A stretch of DNA of 64,000 nucleotides from Isoetes taiwanensis (Eukaryota > Streptophyta > Lycopodiopsida > Isoetales > Isoetaceae): contig JAJEKV010000032.1 in the NCBI GenBank assembly GCA_021234155.1, forward strand, positions 2,996,156 to 3,060,155, given 5' to 3'. Shown in pieces: positions 1 through 11,872 of this stretch (its first letter is position 1; the number at the start of each line of letters is the position of its first letter). Below the pieces are notes generated by a model. The model was not told the origin of the DNA, did not search any database, and saw only the letters and a program-made list of their open reading frames with translations. The position numbers and the translations under genes were made by a program.

Positions 1-354
1 CCCATTACGCATTGCTCCTGCAGAGGGACTACTCTGGGTTAAGAAGTTTCTTTGAAATATCAACCCGCCTTACCTACGCATTTCAAGACTAGTTAGACTC
101 TTTGATCCCTAGACTTTTATACCTAAAATATTATAAGATATATAAATACAACTACAGACTTAAATGTTTTATTGATGTGCGCTGCCCCACAATTATACCA
201 ACAACATAAACAATGCAAGAGAACAAATGGAACTAAACCATATAGCCATTAATCACTTCAGGGGATGCGCCTTAGAGGGCTAAGTTTAGGGGAACTACAA
301 CGGACCTTATAGAAGAGCAAACCCCGCCTGCACTTCACCCCCGCGAAGGAACCC
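1..354. other. Non-coding flank
   Basis: No ORF, RNA gene or repeat is recognised here. The stretch is AT-rich up to about 240 and then grades into the GC-richer DNA of the retrotransposon relic that follows. It could contain the 5' LTR or leader of that element, but I see no second copy of the LTR start found at 5781, so this is not claimed. Confidence 0.4.
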
Positions 355-1431
355 ATGAAGATAGGAACCCATGACCCCGTGAGCGAGATAGCCCGTGATG
401 AGGACGGATCCGAGCGCATAAAGGCATTACCGTCCGCGGTAAGCAGGAGTGGGCTCGGGTGGGCAGCCGCTCACTTGCCGCAAGCATCACCGGGAGGGAA
501 GGAAGGGACAAGAAGAGGGAGCAAGAGAAGGAGATCCCCCAACCGAATCTTCCGACTGTTCACTCGACTAATTGGAGGAAGAGGGAAGAGCAGTTCGTGA
601 ACTAACAGAGGGAAGGCGAGGAACACCCCGTAGGGACGACAAAGAGATACCGTGGCCTCCTTGAATTACTCGTGAAGAAGGTAGATTCAAGATCGGGCAA
701 ATGTATGGAAGGCCCGAATCGAACAGCTCTCGGGAGAACAGTCAGCTTTGGAAGCAGAGGCAATGGCTGGACAAAATGAGCGAAAGTAACGAAATGCTAT
801 GGCATGAAGGATAAGGACAAAGGCGAGTTGCAACAAACCTAACTTGAAAGGAGCCGCCGAATTTGGTGGAAGGGGTGGCGCAAAGGCACACCGCTTTGCG
901 TATTGCCAGGGTTCGAAGTTTGCTAAAGCTCTTCTGTTACTTCATTACGCTCCAAGGGAACATATCCAAAGATGATGTTATTTTACGCTGCGCAAGGCAA
1001 CAAAACAGCTCAGAAATATACGAGGGAATTCATGAGGCTAAGGTCAGATGTGCCTAAGTTGAGAGAGAAGCGCCGCGAGGAAAAGCTATATCGAGGGGTC
1101 AATGAGGAGATCCTCAAGTAGTTTGTGAGAGCAATAAACCCTAGACAAGATCGGGCGTAATCCAAGGCTATGTTTGCAAAGAAATAATAGCGGGTACAAG
1201 CAAAGAAGTATCTGTGAGAAAGGCAAGGCTAATAGAAGCTATAGCCCCGTGGCAACACCAGTCCAAATTAGAACACAATATGGTGGGAACCAGGGAAGCA
1301 AAATAGGAGAAGAAGCGTGTGTCCTTCAAGGACAAGGTGAGAAGTCAAACTACTCCAGCGCTGGGTAATCCTTTTGCAAGCTGACGCCTGGCGCGAAAAA
1401 AAAGAGGTGCAAGCAGAGTGCATAGAAAAGC

Positions 1432-1482
1432 GCTTGTGTTTCGTGCTTCCGCAAACCGGGCCATAGGACGTTGAACCGCCTC
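1432..1482 (+). pseudogene. gag zinc-knuckle-like remnant
   Basis: One plus frame reads ACVSCFRKPGHRTLNR. This resembles a retroelement CCHC knuckle (C-x2-C-x4-H-x4-C): two cysteines two residues apart, then a GH pair. The spacing to the histidine is one residue too long and the last cysteine position is an arginine, so it is degenerate. It sits upstream of the protease and RT remnants, as gag should. The knuckle normally binds the element's RNA during packaging. Confidence 0.45.
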
Positions 1483-1799
1483 TACGGCCATGAGTGCGCA
1501 GCCTCTACGGAGTTGGGAGATTGGGGACGCCTGGACGACGACGGCAAGAGGCTCACGACTACATCTAGTGAGGCTCACATCTTGCCCGCAATAGATACGA
1601 GCAAGCAGAGCCAAGATAAGGTAATTTCCACGAGGGAAGGCTAAAGCTAAGTCCTTCATAGTCTTGATAGGACTCAGAAGTAGCTATAACTTTGCATCCT
1701 AATGGTTCGGGGATAAGTTGAAGTTGAAGCCGCTAAAGTCAAAACCAAGACCCAAGAGCTTAGCAAGTGGTGCGAAGGCGACGGGCGCAGCAAGAGAAT

Positions 1800-1940
1800 T
1801 AACTTCACATCGACTTGCCGTGGATTAATATCCGATGGGGAGCGTGGCTAATGGGCATTGGAAAGTATGACTTGATCATAGGAATGGAGTACCCACAAAT
1901 AGGCCATTATCGATCATGGAGTTTAAGGTGACCTCCTAAC
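1800..1940 (+). pseudogene. Retropepsin C-terminal remnant
   Basis: At 1862-1888 one frame reads KYDLIIGME, matching the hydrophobic-G-M/D motif that closes the aspartic protease domain of plant Ty3/gypsy elements. It is preceded by a short stretch resembling LPWI. The catalytic D-S/T-G triad is not visible, so only the end of the domain is claimed. It lies between the gag-like knuckle and RT, as expected. Confidence 0.4.
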
Positions 1941-2189
1941 GCCAACCAAAGATCATTGAGATAATGGTGTATGAAGACCCCATCATGCAAAGGTATGTCT
2001 TCAAATCACCTGTTCATGCAATCAAGAGTGAGCAAGGCATACATCTTCAAGCCTCGAGATTAGTGAACCTAATCGTATGGTGCTAAAGAAGACAACGCTG
2101 GCCGCCAGCGTCGGGCAAGTATCTCACCAATCACTGAAAGTTCCATGATCTCTTCCGTGATGAGATCAGCGAAGTTCTCCTTATAGGGA

Positions 2190-2860
2190 GTCGAGCGCAG
2201 ATAAAGCACTCAACCGTAGAACAAAGCCAACAAGCAAGGCTCCGATATAGAATGACAACACAGAGTTGTTCGAGTTGAAGAAGCAATAGAGCTGCCTCCC
2301 GACCTAGGTTTCATTAGACCTAGTGTCTCGCTTCTACGGGCTTGAGCCTATCTTTTGTCAAGAAGAAGGATGGATCTTTGAGAGAATGTGCATAGACTAT
2401 AGACGCTTTGAATAAGCACACCATTAAGAACAAGTATGCGCCTAAGATCGACGACCTGATGGATCAGCTCCGGGTGCAAAGATCTTTCTCCAAAATCACT
2501 TAAGGTCGGATATCAACATCAGGATAAAGGAAGAAGATATCCATAAGACCGCCTTCTAACGCTTGCGATGGGCGGGCATTATGAGTTCACGAATGCCTTC
2601 GCTTATCAGTCGTTAACGCCTAAGGAGAGGCCTGCGAACTATATCTTCGAGTCCCCGACACCCTGCGACTGCCTTCCCTTGACCATCATTCCCGCTACGT
2701 TACCAACCCCGAGCACGCGGCAACACTTGAGAAGAGTGCTAGAGAAGTTGAAGAAAGTAAATCTGGCCAGGCTGTTGTCGGCGCTACTCAACGTAAAAGT
2801 GGAGTATCCAGTCATGTGTGATCTCAGCCAGGCGCATCTCAACGCGACCTCGCCAAGATT
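2190..2860 (+). pseudogene. Ty3/gypsy reverse transcriptase relic
   Basis: Frames must be switched repeatedly, but classic RT blocks are readable. APYRMTTQ lies near 2235, then a PPDLGFIRPS block near 2300, SRRRMDL near 2365 as a shifted copy of the KKKDGS block, followed by the CxDYR-like block near 2390. IKNKYAPKIDDL-like text appears near 2430, then the FSKI block near 2485, GHYEFT at 2573-2590, and HLRRVLEKLKKVNLAR near 2725-2770. The segment that should carry the catalytic YxDD box, between about 2650 and 2700, is scrambled and no YxDD is left. RT copies the element RNA into DNA; this copy is inactive. Confidence 0.8.
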
Positions 2861-2989
2861 GAGAGGCCGTCCGCTGGCCGGCCAAGAATGCGCATGAAGT
2901 CGTAGTTTCCTACCAGTTGTGGTACTACGTGAAGTTCGCGGAAGAACTTTGCTAAGATAGCAGCCCCTGCTAACGTAATCTCGACGAAG

Positions 2990-3440
2990 CGTAGAAGGTG
3001 AAAGATTGGGTAGAGCATTGGCAATAAGAAAAGCCCAAAAGGGTTTGAATTCATTGAAGGAAGCTTTAACAAATTTACCTTTAACCCTCGACTCGAGAAA
3101 GATAAGCTCAGAGCAACGATGCAGTAAGATAGCTACAAAGTGCGGCTTATGTAAAGAAGAGCCGCAATAGCCGCATGATTCCGTGAAGATGAACGACGCC
3201 GAGACGCGCTACCCAACGCGACGCATCGAGCTGCTTTATGTTGTCGCGGCATTAAGAATATGGAGGCATTATCTCTTTGGGAAGGAAGTTCCAATTGATA
3301 ATGCACCATCAAAGCCTCCAATATGTATTCACGCAACCACACCTTAACTGGTAAGTACGGAGATGATGGAGTTCCCCAAGAATATGACTTTCTATATAGT
3401 CTACAAGCCGAAGCTCAATGGTAGCGTGATGCTTTCGCTG
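2990..3440 (+). pseudogene. Ty3/gypsy RNase H relic
   Basis: After an AQKGLNSLKEALT-like linker near 3035, a frame reads LNDAETRYPTRRIELL, then ALRIWRHYLFGKEVPI, near 3186-3300. This is the highly conserved RNase H block of plant Ty3/gypsy elements (normally LNDAETRYPTREIELLAVVHALR). It continues with KPPICIH-like and MEFPKNMTFYIVYKPK-like pieces, the equivalents of the family's LQYVFTQ and EYDFTIVYKPG. At least three frame changes are needed. Confident family call, non-functional. Confidence 0.8.
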
Positions 3441-3699
3441 CGCATCCTCGACAACTAGAGTGCATTGTACGTACTCGACGCCTCCAAATGACTTTGGTAA
3501 GAGGATTGAAGAGTCCTGCCAACGGACGCGGATTTCAAGGAGGTATGGGCGTTTCTAAGGAGGCTAGAATGCATAAGAGCCGGAGGCCTCAAGCATTATA
3601 AGAAGGAAGGCAACCCGTTATACTATAAGAACAAGTTGTGCGCATTCGAATCATCAGTGTGGGTGAAGTTGATCCTCCATGACACGCTAATAACAAACC

Positions 3700-4690
3700 C
3701 CCAATAGTCGCCATGCGATCTTCATGAAAACATATTTCAAAGTGGCGCAATATTATTAGCCTGAATGAAGAAGCAAATAGCTCGCCGCTACATCAAGGAA
3801 TGTCGTTTATGCCAGACGGCGCGTAGCAAACCGGACCTGTGGGCATTAGAGCCATTACGTGCCAAACGCGCTTATGGAGGTAATCGATGGATTTCATCAC
3901 GATTCTAAGATCTAAGTGGAGAGGCAAAGATGCTCGATGGTAGTGGCTCCATTGTCAAGATGGCACATTTTGCGCCTTGGCAACCACAGATACAGCATGG
4001 ATAACGCAGCTCTTTCACCGTTATCTTCGCTCATGGCATGCCAAGGGAGATCATCATCTCCCATTGCAGACCGGTTCATGAGCCTTTGGCAAAGACCTCT
4101 TTGGCGACGATCCGCACGGCTATCCATGAGCACCAAGATATCATCCCCTCGCATCTGGATGGCCGTATCGAGCTTTTAATTCAACGATTTTAGAGGACAT
4201 GCTAATAAACTATGTCCGAATAAGCAGCATGTGGGAAGAAATTCTATTCACTTGCGGAGTTTGCATTACAATAGCAATTCAAGCAGGAATCATCCCAAAT
4301 GTCACTGCTTATGATCAATTACTACCGCTAGCCTAACTCCGCATTAATTTGCATAAACTCTGGTCAAAGTGGAAGTTTCGCACAGATGTTGGCCGATATG
4401 CAAAGAAATTGTAGAGGAAGTTCGTACACCGCTAGCAGCAAGAAGTCGCTAAAAGAGCATCACGACAAGCATCGAACGCGAAGAGAGAGTTCAAAGTGGG
4501 AGATGATGTTTGGCTCAAGATTAAGGTGAAGGTGCTGGCCTCGTGGATCTGCACCGTAAGAAGCTTAATTCCGTGTATTTCCCGGACCTTCTGCATTAGT
4601 CGAGAAACTGTATAATCGCTTCCATTAGTTAGACTTGCCAACATTAATCTAAAGATTCATAAGGTCTTCCATCGAGTTTGCTAAAGAAGC
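3700..4690 (+). pseudogene. Ty3/gypsy integrase relic
   Basis: The zinc-binding region is visible near 3760-3825 as MKKQIARYIKECRLCQTARS with small frame changes, giving the C-x2-C pair. The catalytic core follows: EVIDGFITIL near 3876, then VVVAPLS and MAHFAPWQ-like blocks at 3938-3985. The C-terminal region is seen as WEEILFTCGVCI-like text near 4232, KSLKEHHDKHRTRRE near 4445-4490, a VGDDVWLKI block near 4497, and LKIHKVFHRVCLKKH near 4650. I see no convincing chromodomain after this. Stops and shifts throughout mean it is dead. Confidence 0.75.
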
Positions 4691-5780
4691 ATACCCCCTA
4701 AATCCGCATCGGCCTGATCTTCGCCAACGCCGCTGGAAATGATCGTGGGAGGAACAACCGGAAATAGTTCCGTAATTGACTTTGATAAAGCTTTCTAAGA
4801 AAACGAGGAGATCGTAATTCCTCCAAAGATTTTGGTCAAGGGAAACACTTTACCGTTGATGACGCTTCACGCGGGTACTTAAGAAAGATTTTAGTAAAGC
4901 GCATCTACGCTTATGGAGCAATGGACGGTCATCTCAAGAAATCGCCTCGCATGTCGACGGTGTAGGTTAATTTTGTATAGTTAAGATTAATTCACGACGC
5001 CACTCCACGCTAGTATGGTCGCATTGTCACCGGGATGATGTGGACCACTACGTGATCTCTAGGGCGGTGTAATGTCACCGTAGGCATGATCAAGCTCGCC
5101 ATGAAAGTGGAAGGTAGATTAGAAAGTCTACCGTCCCACGGAAGTAGACTTAATCTCGAGAAAAGAGGTCATTGAAGAATGCATTGATAGGAAAGCACCT
5201 TAGCCCCATATATGCTTTGATAGGAGTGAATTCATCCTCACCACGAAGGATATCCTCCACCGGGCAACCAGAGGTGTAGGCATGAGCTGCATATAGGCAT
5301 ACATACCGCCTCATACATAATGGAAGATTCACCCTTCCCACGGAGATTAGCCATGCATCCATGTAGATAGGTGGGTGGTCACCATATAACCAAAAATTTT
5401 AATTAATAATTAAATGGTGCTAACGTGAGGTCGACCAGCCGCGAAAGCCCCGGAGGGCAAGGGAGGTCGAAGATGAAGACTTTGCAACAATAAATTTTGT
5501 TGAATGTAAGCTGCAAGGAATGAAGAGTGCCCCGACGCACTTTAAAATTTTAATAAACTTAATCAGAATGTTGTTGAAGTTTGATAATCATAGTAATGTT
5601 GTGAATTGATAAGTTATTTTGGCAATATAGCCGATGTAATATAAAATATTACCTTAAGGTAATCGTATTAAATGTGTAAGTATTTTAGTAGTATATCGAT
5701 GTATCACGTTGATTGCAAGTTAGAAGATTCCAGGAGAGAACTAATATGTTGGCGGATAAGATTATTTCTATGCGGGAGAA

Positions 5781-6230
5781 TGTGACGCTCCGTTATCAAA
5801 GATACCCTCGTGACGACATTGTACCGCCACGCCACGCCGCATTGACGCACCTCGATTGACGGTACGCCAACCGCATACAAGGGTAGCCCCTGTAAGCAAC
5901 CGCTAAGAATGCATTAGCATTAATGCGCACATTTTCCAATGCAAAATAATAATAATGTGCTAACATTCACGTGGCCACTTTGATGCCAAGTGGGCCATAC
6001 CCATAGGTGCAATTCACTGCGCACATTTTCCAATGTAATATTCATTAATGTGCACACATTTCCCTGCGGAGTCATTTGCGCACACATTTCCATGTGGGGC
6101 ACATTTGGCCACCTAGCCCTTAAAGGCAAGTGCGGGCCCATTGGCACCATCCCACATATACCGAAACCCTAGCCACCTTTATTCATATAGGGTTGGAACC
6201 CTAACTAACCCACTTTCTATTTTAGGGTTT
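5781..6230 (+). mobile_element. Probable 3' LTR start with promoter-like DNA
   Basis: A purine run (gggagaa) ends at 5780 and is followed by TGTGACGCTCC, a typical beginning for a plant gypsy LTR after its polypurine tract. Downstream at 6157-6230 lies DNA with ACCCTA/AGGGTT motifs of the sort seen near LTR transcription starts. The 3' boundary and the partner 5' LTR were not found, so the length is unknown and the given end is arbitrary. Confidence 0.4.
5929..6115 (+). repeat. Local repeats around GCGCACATTTTCCAATG
   Basis: The phrase GCGCACATTTTCCAATG occurs near 5931 and 6018. Variants ending in GTGCACACATTTCC and GCGCACACATTTCC follow near 6049 and 6077, and GTGGCCAC and TTGGCCACC echoes lie at 5970 and 6103. 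The result is a degenerate array of three to four units inside the putative LTR. Open frames here are by-products of the repeat. Confidence 0.6.
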
Positions 6231-8246
6231 TAGAACTCGCTTTGGCCTACCAACACTAAACTCCCTATCCCGCATCATCGGGAGAATTGCATCCTAGTTC
6301 CTCGAGATTCGCCTCATCAGGGATGGTCGAGCTCAGTCGAGGAGCCCTCAAGGATCAGATGGTTTAATTAGATAGTCTAAACCCTATTTTGTTATTTTAT
6401 CAAGAGGGTTTTAGCCTATTAGATTGGCCACAGCGCACTTCAGATCCCCTATAGATAAAGCGTAGACATCTCTAACCAAAGAACCTAACTCTATGTTATA
6501 GATTAGGATTTAGTTCTTTAGTTCTCGTGGAAGTATATGGATGATGTATCTCTATGAACTCCTCTTGTATTAAAGGGTAGAGACCTTAAAGCTTTGTAGA
6601 AGTTAGCGCTCCTAGAGTAGCCTCTAGCAATAATCGTAGATGCTACTGCGGCACAAGAGCCACACCGTTGTGGGTATTTAGACCGCTGATAAGGAGGTTC
6701 ATGTTCTCCGACTTTGAACTAATTCTATGGTGTGCGTTAGTACCGGCCGGGTCACCGCGGACTAGGTTCATCATTTGCCACCGCTAAGTATGGCAAGGCA
6801 TGGCCTCGACACTGCGGAGGTGGTGAATATGGATCCCTTCCATTGAGTTCAAGCTTCCAACACGCGCAGTGGCCTCTAGTCACCTTGAGTCGCGATTGTA
6901 GATCTCCGAGGGAGAGATCCCTACCGCCCCATCTAACCGAGATGTAATCCCGTGATATAGCCCCCTGCATCCCAAGGCTACAAATGTCCCAACACTTTCT
7001 ACCGCAAAGTGTGCAGGAGGGGCTGGATGGAAAGCGGACAACCCTAGAAAGGCCATGTTCTTATGCCGTACTCAAATCCATTGCCATGAATTCCGTCTCT
7101 AATGAACTCGAGACCCAAGCTTGTCGCACCATCCCTAAGACCGAGTCTTGGGTAGGATTCCCTACATGATGTAACATCTTCGCCTATGCAGATAGTGGAG
7201 GACCATCCTCTCACGATGGTCATAAGGATGTTGATGCATGTGCTAACGACATGTATGTTTACGCCCGCTACCTAGGTAGGCCCCAGGAGACTCGGTGCAA
7301 TGACCTTCCACTTTTCCCAATCGGAACCCGCTACGTTGCGCTAAGGTCATGTGGAGGGACCGTGATTGGCACTCCGAGTCGGGTATGCTGGGGATGAACT
7401 CGTTGTATACTTCCAAGTGAGTGCAACGTATAACGGTAGTAGGGGACGCCACACATGCGCATAACAAGTAGCGCCACGCATGACTATATCGCATACGCCA
7501 AGTATGCAATTATCGCTCACGCATGAGATTTTCAAGCAACGACAAGCTTCATACCGCGGTCGGGCGTAATCGCATCTGGCGTCACCAATGACGGATCCTT
7601 GATGTTTAACGACGGGCTATGTAATTTATGTATCAAATCCACTATACATCGACGTAATTGAGGGGACGCCAATATGACGTCATTTTTTGACGCATTTGCA
7701 TCGCTCAACAACGTTAAATCAACATCCAGACGCCGATATGACATCGCTATGGATGAATCGATTTTGTAGTGTTAAGACGCTGCGATGTTTCTGTTAAAAA
7801 TTTGTAATGATGTCTATAAGACGCTGTATAGGTATACTCGAATAGAATGTGACATATATAAACATGAGTTGAATAGTATACCTTGGCGTAAATAGGATGA
7901 CTTGTTGATAATATGGTGCATGTTTAGAATGTGCATTAGACTTTTCAAGCAAGCTTATCCATTTACTAGAATGTTTTGACAAATTTTCTTATTAAGAATT
8001 GCATCTAACCATCATCTCTAGTATGACAACTTATATATTTAGTAATACATGGTCTTGATGCTTCTTTAATAAGCTTTGGGTGTGTCCTGAGCTCATAAAA
8101 ATGCTCATCCAAAATTTTTTAATAACATATTAATTGAGAATTCCATCTAGCCATGAGAGACATTCTAGTATGACTCAATAGTTAGTCAAGGTGAGCTCTT
8201 AAACATTTTAATTAATTCCCTTCATAGATGTGCATATTCTTCTAGG
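6231..8246. other. Long non-coding stretch
   Basis: No gene is recognised. Short ORFs on both strands show no family motifs. A short phrase built around ATCTA-CCAT and TCTAGTATGAC occurs near 7996 and again near 8138, a weak duplication. The part from about 6740 to 7700 is somewhat GC-richer than the rest, suggesting further decayed retroelement DNA, but no domain is readable. Confidence 0.4.
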
Positions 8247-8405
8247 TTGCGTGCATCTAGGTGGCGGCAATGACGAAATCTCAAGGAATGAACTATATAT
8301 TCCACATTGCTCAATCAATGTAATATGATTGCGTGCATTTGGGTGGCGGCAATGATGAAATCTCAAGGAATAAAACCACATATTCCACATTGCTCAATCA
8401 ATATA
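8247..8405 (+). repeat. Two-copy 82-bp tandem repeat ending in a TATA-like site
   Basis: Copy one starts at 8247 and copy two at 8329, both with TTGCGTGCAT, and share GGTGGCGGCAATGA, ATCTCAAGGAAT and CCACATTGCTCAATCAAT. They differ by scattered substitutions. Copy two ends in AATATAAAACC (about 8401), a plausible TATA box, followed by an unstructured leader-like stretch. This could be a repeated promoter module of an LTR, but no element is identified around it. Confidence 0.75.
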
Positions 8406-8511
8406 AAACCCGCTCTAACCTTTGTACTCTCATCGCCAACTTACAAAGAAATTTGAGAAATAAATCAAGCAGTACCGAGAAATCTCTGTGAGTCCAAATG
8501 GCAAACCTTAT

Positions 8512-8536
8512 AGTATTTGTATTTGTATTTGTATTT
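8512..8536 (+). repeat. TATTTG microsatellite
   Basis: Four near-perfect hexamer units of TATTTG, read on the plus strand. Confidence 0.9.
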
Positions 8537-8539
8537 ATA

Positions 8540-9547
8540 CCATATGAAGCCGGTGATCTCATGCTACGTAAAGATTCAACCCCGCGTAGATACATTTTGC
8601 CAAGTAAGTCCCAAATTACGTATCAATTTTGATATCCAAGGAGAATGTCTAATCGTCTGCTTTGTATTTGCAGAGGCAGGAGCTATGGTGCCCACGATGA
8701 AAGCATGCTTTGCCGATGAATATGGAGGGGATTTGGCATTCACCACGCTTATGCCCCGAGGGATATGAGAAGGATGGAGATATGTTACAAAATATGCAAG
8801 CATGGGTATAGTGGAGAGGAGAGCAGCTGTCTTATGACCGGCCTCCGTGCTTCCTCCACAACTGGAAAATACCGCGACTCACATGTGGGCAAAGGGTTGT
8901 CACAGACAGGTTGTCGCGAATGTTCCTCGGGCCGATTCTACGCCAGATATTGGTTGTTTCCTCAGGCCAAATCAATCCATAGGCATCTCAATCATAGCTA
9001 TTTTAAGATAAGGATCCGTACCGGGTAGGTAGAGTCTTCTTCCATTTTCTTGGATTTCCTTTTATGTCTTAACTTCACCACATGCATGGAAGTAAGTTTT
9101 CTAGGCTCCTAACTTCTTTGCAATTGGTTCCTTTAGGTTGCTTTTCATGTCACATGGAAGTTTTAAATGAGGCACTTTAAGTAGAAGTGTTTCAAAGAAT
9201 ATAGAAAAAGCATTCTTCGGGTTGTTGACACACTAGGAGATTCATTTAGACCTGTACCACAAGCTTGTTTGCTTTAGCATAAACATGATGACTCGCTACT
9301 CAAAGATGCTCCTACTGGCATACTGAATGGGGCCAATGTGTTGGGATGTCGCAACCATGATTGCTACGTCCGCGCGCTGGGATTCTTATATGCAAGGGAT
9401 GAGAGCATATGTGCTTTGCGCATAAGGAGCCTACTTTAGAAGGAGGGCTTACAAGGAATGTCTCGGGTGCTCTTCGATCTACCAGAATGAAAGTGCTTTA
9501 GCTTAGAGGGTGCCGCAAAAAATCAGAAGGGTGATATGACCAAGAGT
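8540..9547. other. Non-coding stretch
   Basis: No gene recognised. ORFs at 8517-8768 and 8765-9028 were inspected; neither shows a known motif and each overlaps opposite-strand frames of similar length. A TTTGTATTTGCAG sequence ending near 8673 looks like a splice acceptor, but I could not build an exon from it. Confidence 0.4.
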
Positions 9548-9819
9548 GTAAATGCCATCAATATGATCTCATACTACCAATGGCTCAACCGTAAGTAACA
9601 AAGTTCTCCTTACATGCGTCCTATACATATTCCTACTATCGAATCCACCGAAAGTGTTACAATCGAAGCAGCCATCAAACTATCAATCGAAAAGTGTCAC
9701 GTAAAATATTAGCGATACTTGAGATTGGTTTACATGCCTCTTAGATCTCCTATCATTCATTTCATGTAAGCCAGTTATGTTTATTGCGAGAATTATTCTA
9801 TACCATTCTTCTTGGTCGA

Positions 9820-10034
9820 GCATCGGGGGCGATGGAGTCAATTTCTATCGACAATTAATATATGCCGATGATGTGGACCTCCTAGCTTACACACCAGCAG
9901 ACATGCAACGACATCTCGATGCTCGACACATTCTCGCCAAGCGACCGATATGCCAACTCGCCAAGACTAAGGTGGTTTTCATCATCTTCACGTCACCGAG
10001 GGTCCCTCCCTTCGGCCATTTTCGCCGGGAATGA
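9820..10034 (+). pseudogene. LINE reverse transcriptase fragment with YADD box
   Basis: An open frame reads SIGGDGVNFYRQLIYADD and then VDLLAYTPADMQRHLDA. The YADD at 9861-9872 is the catalytic RT box of LINE-type elements, with the usual hydrophobic stretch on each side; the LAKTKVV block that follows also fits the family. The frame in the ORF begins upstream at 9777 only because flanking DNA happens to be open. Everything N-terminal of the catalytic box is missing, so this is a truncated relic. Confidence 0.8.
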
Positions 10035-11213
10035 AGTTGCATCCGCCATACAAGTATTTGGGTTGAGTTTCACTATGCACCGACACATCCATATCGGTAT
10101 TCTCACGAGGACTAGTCGAAGGCACTATAATATGCAATGCAAAACAATAGCCTAGAGCTTGAGTTGTATGATTGGGCCCATCGGCCACACCTCCTGCTCA
10201 AGGTCTTGTGAGATCATTCCTTTATACCGGTGGAAGTATGGGGCCCGGAAGAGTATCAACATCACTGGCTACTTGAATGACTTGGAGCAGTCCGCAGCCT
10301 CTTAGTAATGAAAGCACTAGGTGAAGTCCACAAATTCCATATCAAATTCCCACGCTAGAGACGCATTCTTGCCTCGTAGGGCTGCCCCTTGATCACATTG
10401 TCTATTTTCTTAAGGTAATTACTGGTGGACAATGCCTCGCCTCCCTAAACTAGCTTATATCATGGTATCAGCCAGCAGTTGCCTCAAGGCCTCATTGAGG
10501 GAAAAGAGAGCTCAATGGTTATTAGATGGAATGCGCGGTGATACGGTGTGCATACATGTGCAACAGAGGCGAGACGCTATAGCTTGAGGTAATATCTGAT
10601 GCTTGCTTCCCTCGCCAGCTTTGGGATGCCAATGCCCTTGAACATGTCGCACAAATACACTATCAACACATAAATCCTAATAATTGAACGGGGCCCTCGC
10701 GAATGCTACCAAGGGTACTCCATTTGCCCATGAAAGGCAGACTCATTGCCTCCATTCGCGACAGGGCACATCATCTTCGAATTGGAGACGGGCAAGCAGA
10801 TGGATTGGTGGAGCCACGCCAAAGATTGTGCTCCTGGCCAATGCCGCCAAATGGGAGTCATTGAGGATGAATCTCATACCCTTCAAAGCTGCCCAAAGAT
10901 ATGATCAAATTCGACGCTTATGCCGAGTTGTTCGTGCCCCATACCACATATAGATATTGACAATGCTGATCCGCAGACGGTACCGGATCATACCTTCGAG
11001 GTTATGGATACGCGAGATCACTTATGTCCCTGGGCACACACCTGACATGTATATATACATTGATGATACTTGTATTGCTTTGACAAGATTTTACATTAAC
11101 GCCACGGGCTTTTCCCTCTAAACCCTTCTGGCTGGCTTTTAACCCCGGACAAGAATAAGTTTGTCACATTCTTTGTATCCCATAGGCCGACAATCGCTGG
11201 ACGATAAAAAAAT

Positions 11214-11240
11214 CATTCTCATTCTCATTCTCATTCTCTA
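11214..11240 (+). repeat. (CATTCT)n tail of LINE
   Basis: Four tandem hexamers following an A-run. They mark the LINE 3' end and resemble the CATTCT present at the insertion site in the empty copy. Confidence 0.9.
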
Positions 11241-11559
11241 TTCCATGTCATTTCATTTCATGTGGTACCTAATCTCTACGATAAATCATAAAAAACTTTC
11301 CTGAATATATATGCTTCAGCATGGTTGTCACGTAGCTTTCATTGAGTAAAACATTGTGTGCTTTCCATTCATTCAAAAATTCCATAGTTGCAACTTCGTC
11401 TCCCCTAAAAGGAATTTTCTAATCATCTAACAAATTCAACACAATAGTAATGCACTATTTCATTAGTTAAAGACATGGCGTCTTCACACTATTTTAAATT
11501 GCTTTTCCTTTGCCCATATACTTATCTTTGTAATACAAGTTTTTCTTTGGGGAATGAGA

Positions 11560-11872
11560 GAGGTACCGTATAGAGAATGGCGTATGGGCCGCTCATATCA
11601 GTACGGGCCCCGGGCCAATCGGCGGCAACCGAGCTGGTCTGCCACGCTAAGTGAAAAGGTTCTTCCGCCATTCACCTAAAAATGGAAACCGGGAGCAAGA
11701 AGCTTTTACCATTTAATCGATGGATTGAATTGACATGTTCATCAATGTAACAAATGAATGCCTACCCCAACTTCCATTCCTCGATATTGAGGGATGACAG
11801 ATGTCACTAATAATCTTCCGAAGTCTAGTAGCCAATTCGCTTCCATTTTAGGATTATAAACATGAAGATATT
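11560..11872. other. Block present in copy A but not in copy B
   Basis: Sequence between GAATGAGAGA (11549) and TGAAAGAAC (about 11879) is about 300 bp in copy A, but the two phrases are nearly adjacent in copy B (13072-13100). It is GC-richer at its start. No inverted ends or clear target duplication were found, so insertion in A and deletion in B are equally possible. Confidence 0.6.

Larger units (their letters stand above)
1180..5780 (+). mobile_element. Decayed Ty3/gypsy LTR retrotransposon, internal region
   Basis: Reading all three plus-strand frames gives a recognisable Ty3/gypsy polyprotein in the usual order: a gag-type knuckle near 1432, a protease-like end near 1862, reverse transcriptase about 2190-2860, RNase H about 2990-3440, and integrase about 3700-4690. 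Integrase after RNase H is the Ty3/gypsy order, not the copia order. No domain is in one open frame; stops and frameshifts occur every 50-150 bases, so the element cannot make its own proteins. Left and right limits are approximate. The DNA is richer in G and C than the neighbouring AT-rich spacers. The DNA between 4900 and 5780 holds no recognisable domain and is presumably 3' non-coding. Confidence 0.85.
9814..11240 (+). mobile_element. 5'-truncated LINE with ATTCTC tail
   Basis: Starts abruptly inside the RT gene of a non-LTR retrotransposon and ends with AAAAAAATC and a (CATTCT)n microsatellite, the typical 3' end of a plant LINE. Comparison with copy B of the host duplication defines both edges: the flanks TATACCATTCTTC and CTATTCCATGTC are contiguous in copy B (near 12750-12775). 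The body is full of stops apart from the RT fragment. 5' truncation is the usual product of target-primed reverse transcription. No intact ORF remains. Confidence 0.8.

Noticed and set aside
10463-10471. TGGTATCAG, the usual start of a plant retrotransposon primer-binding site
   Set aside because: It lies inside the LINE insert and no LTR end precedes it.
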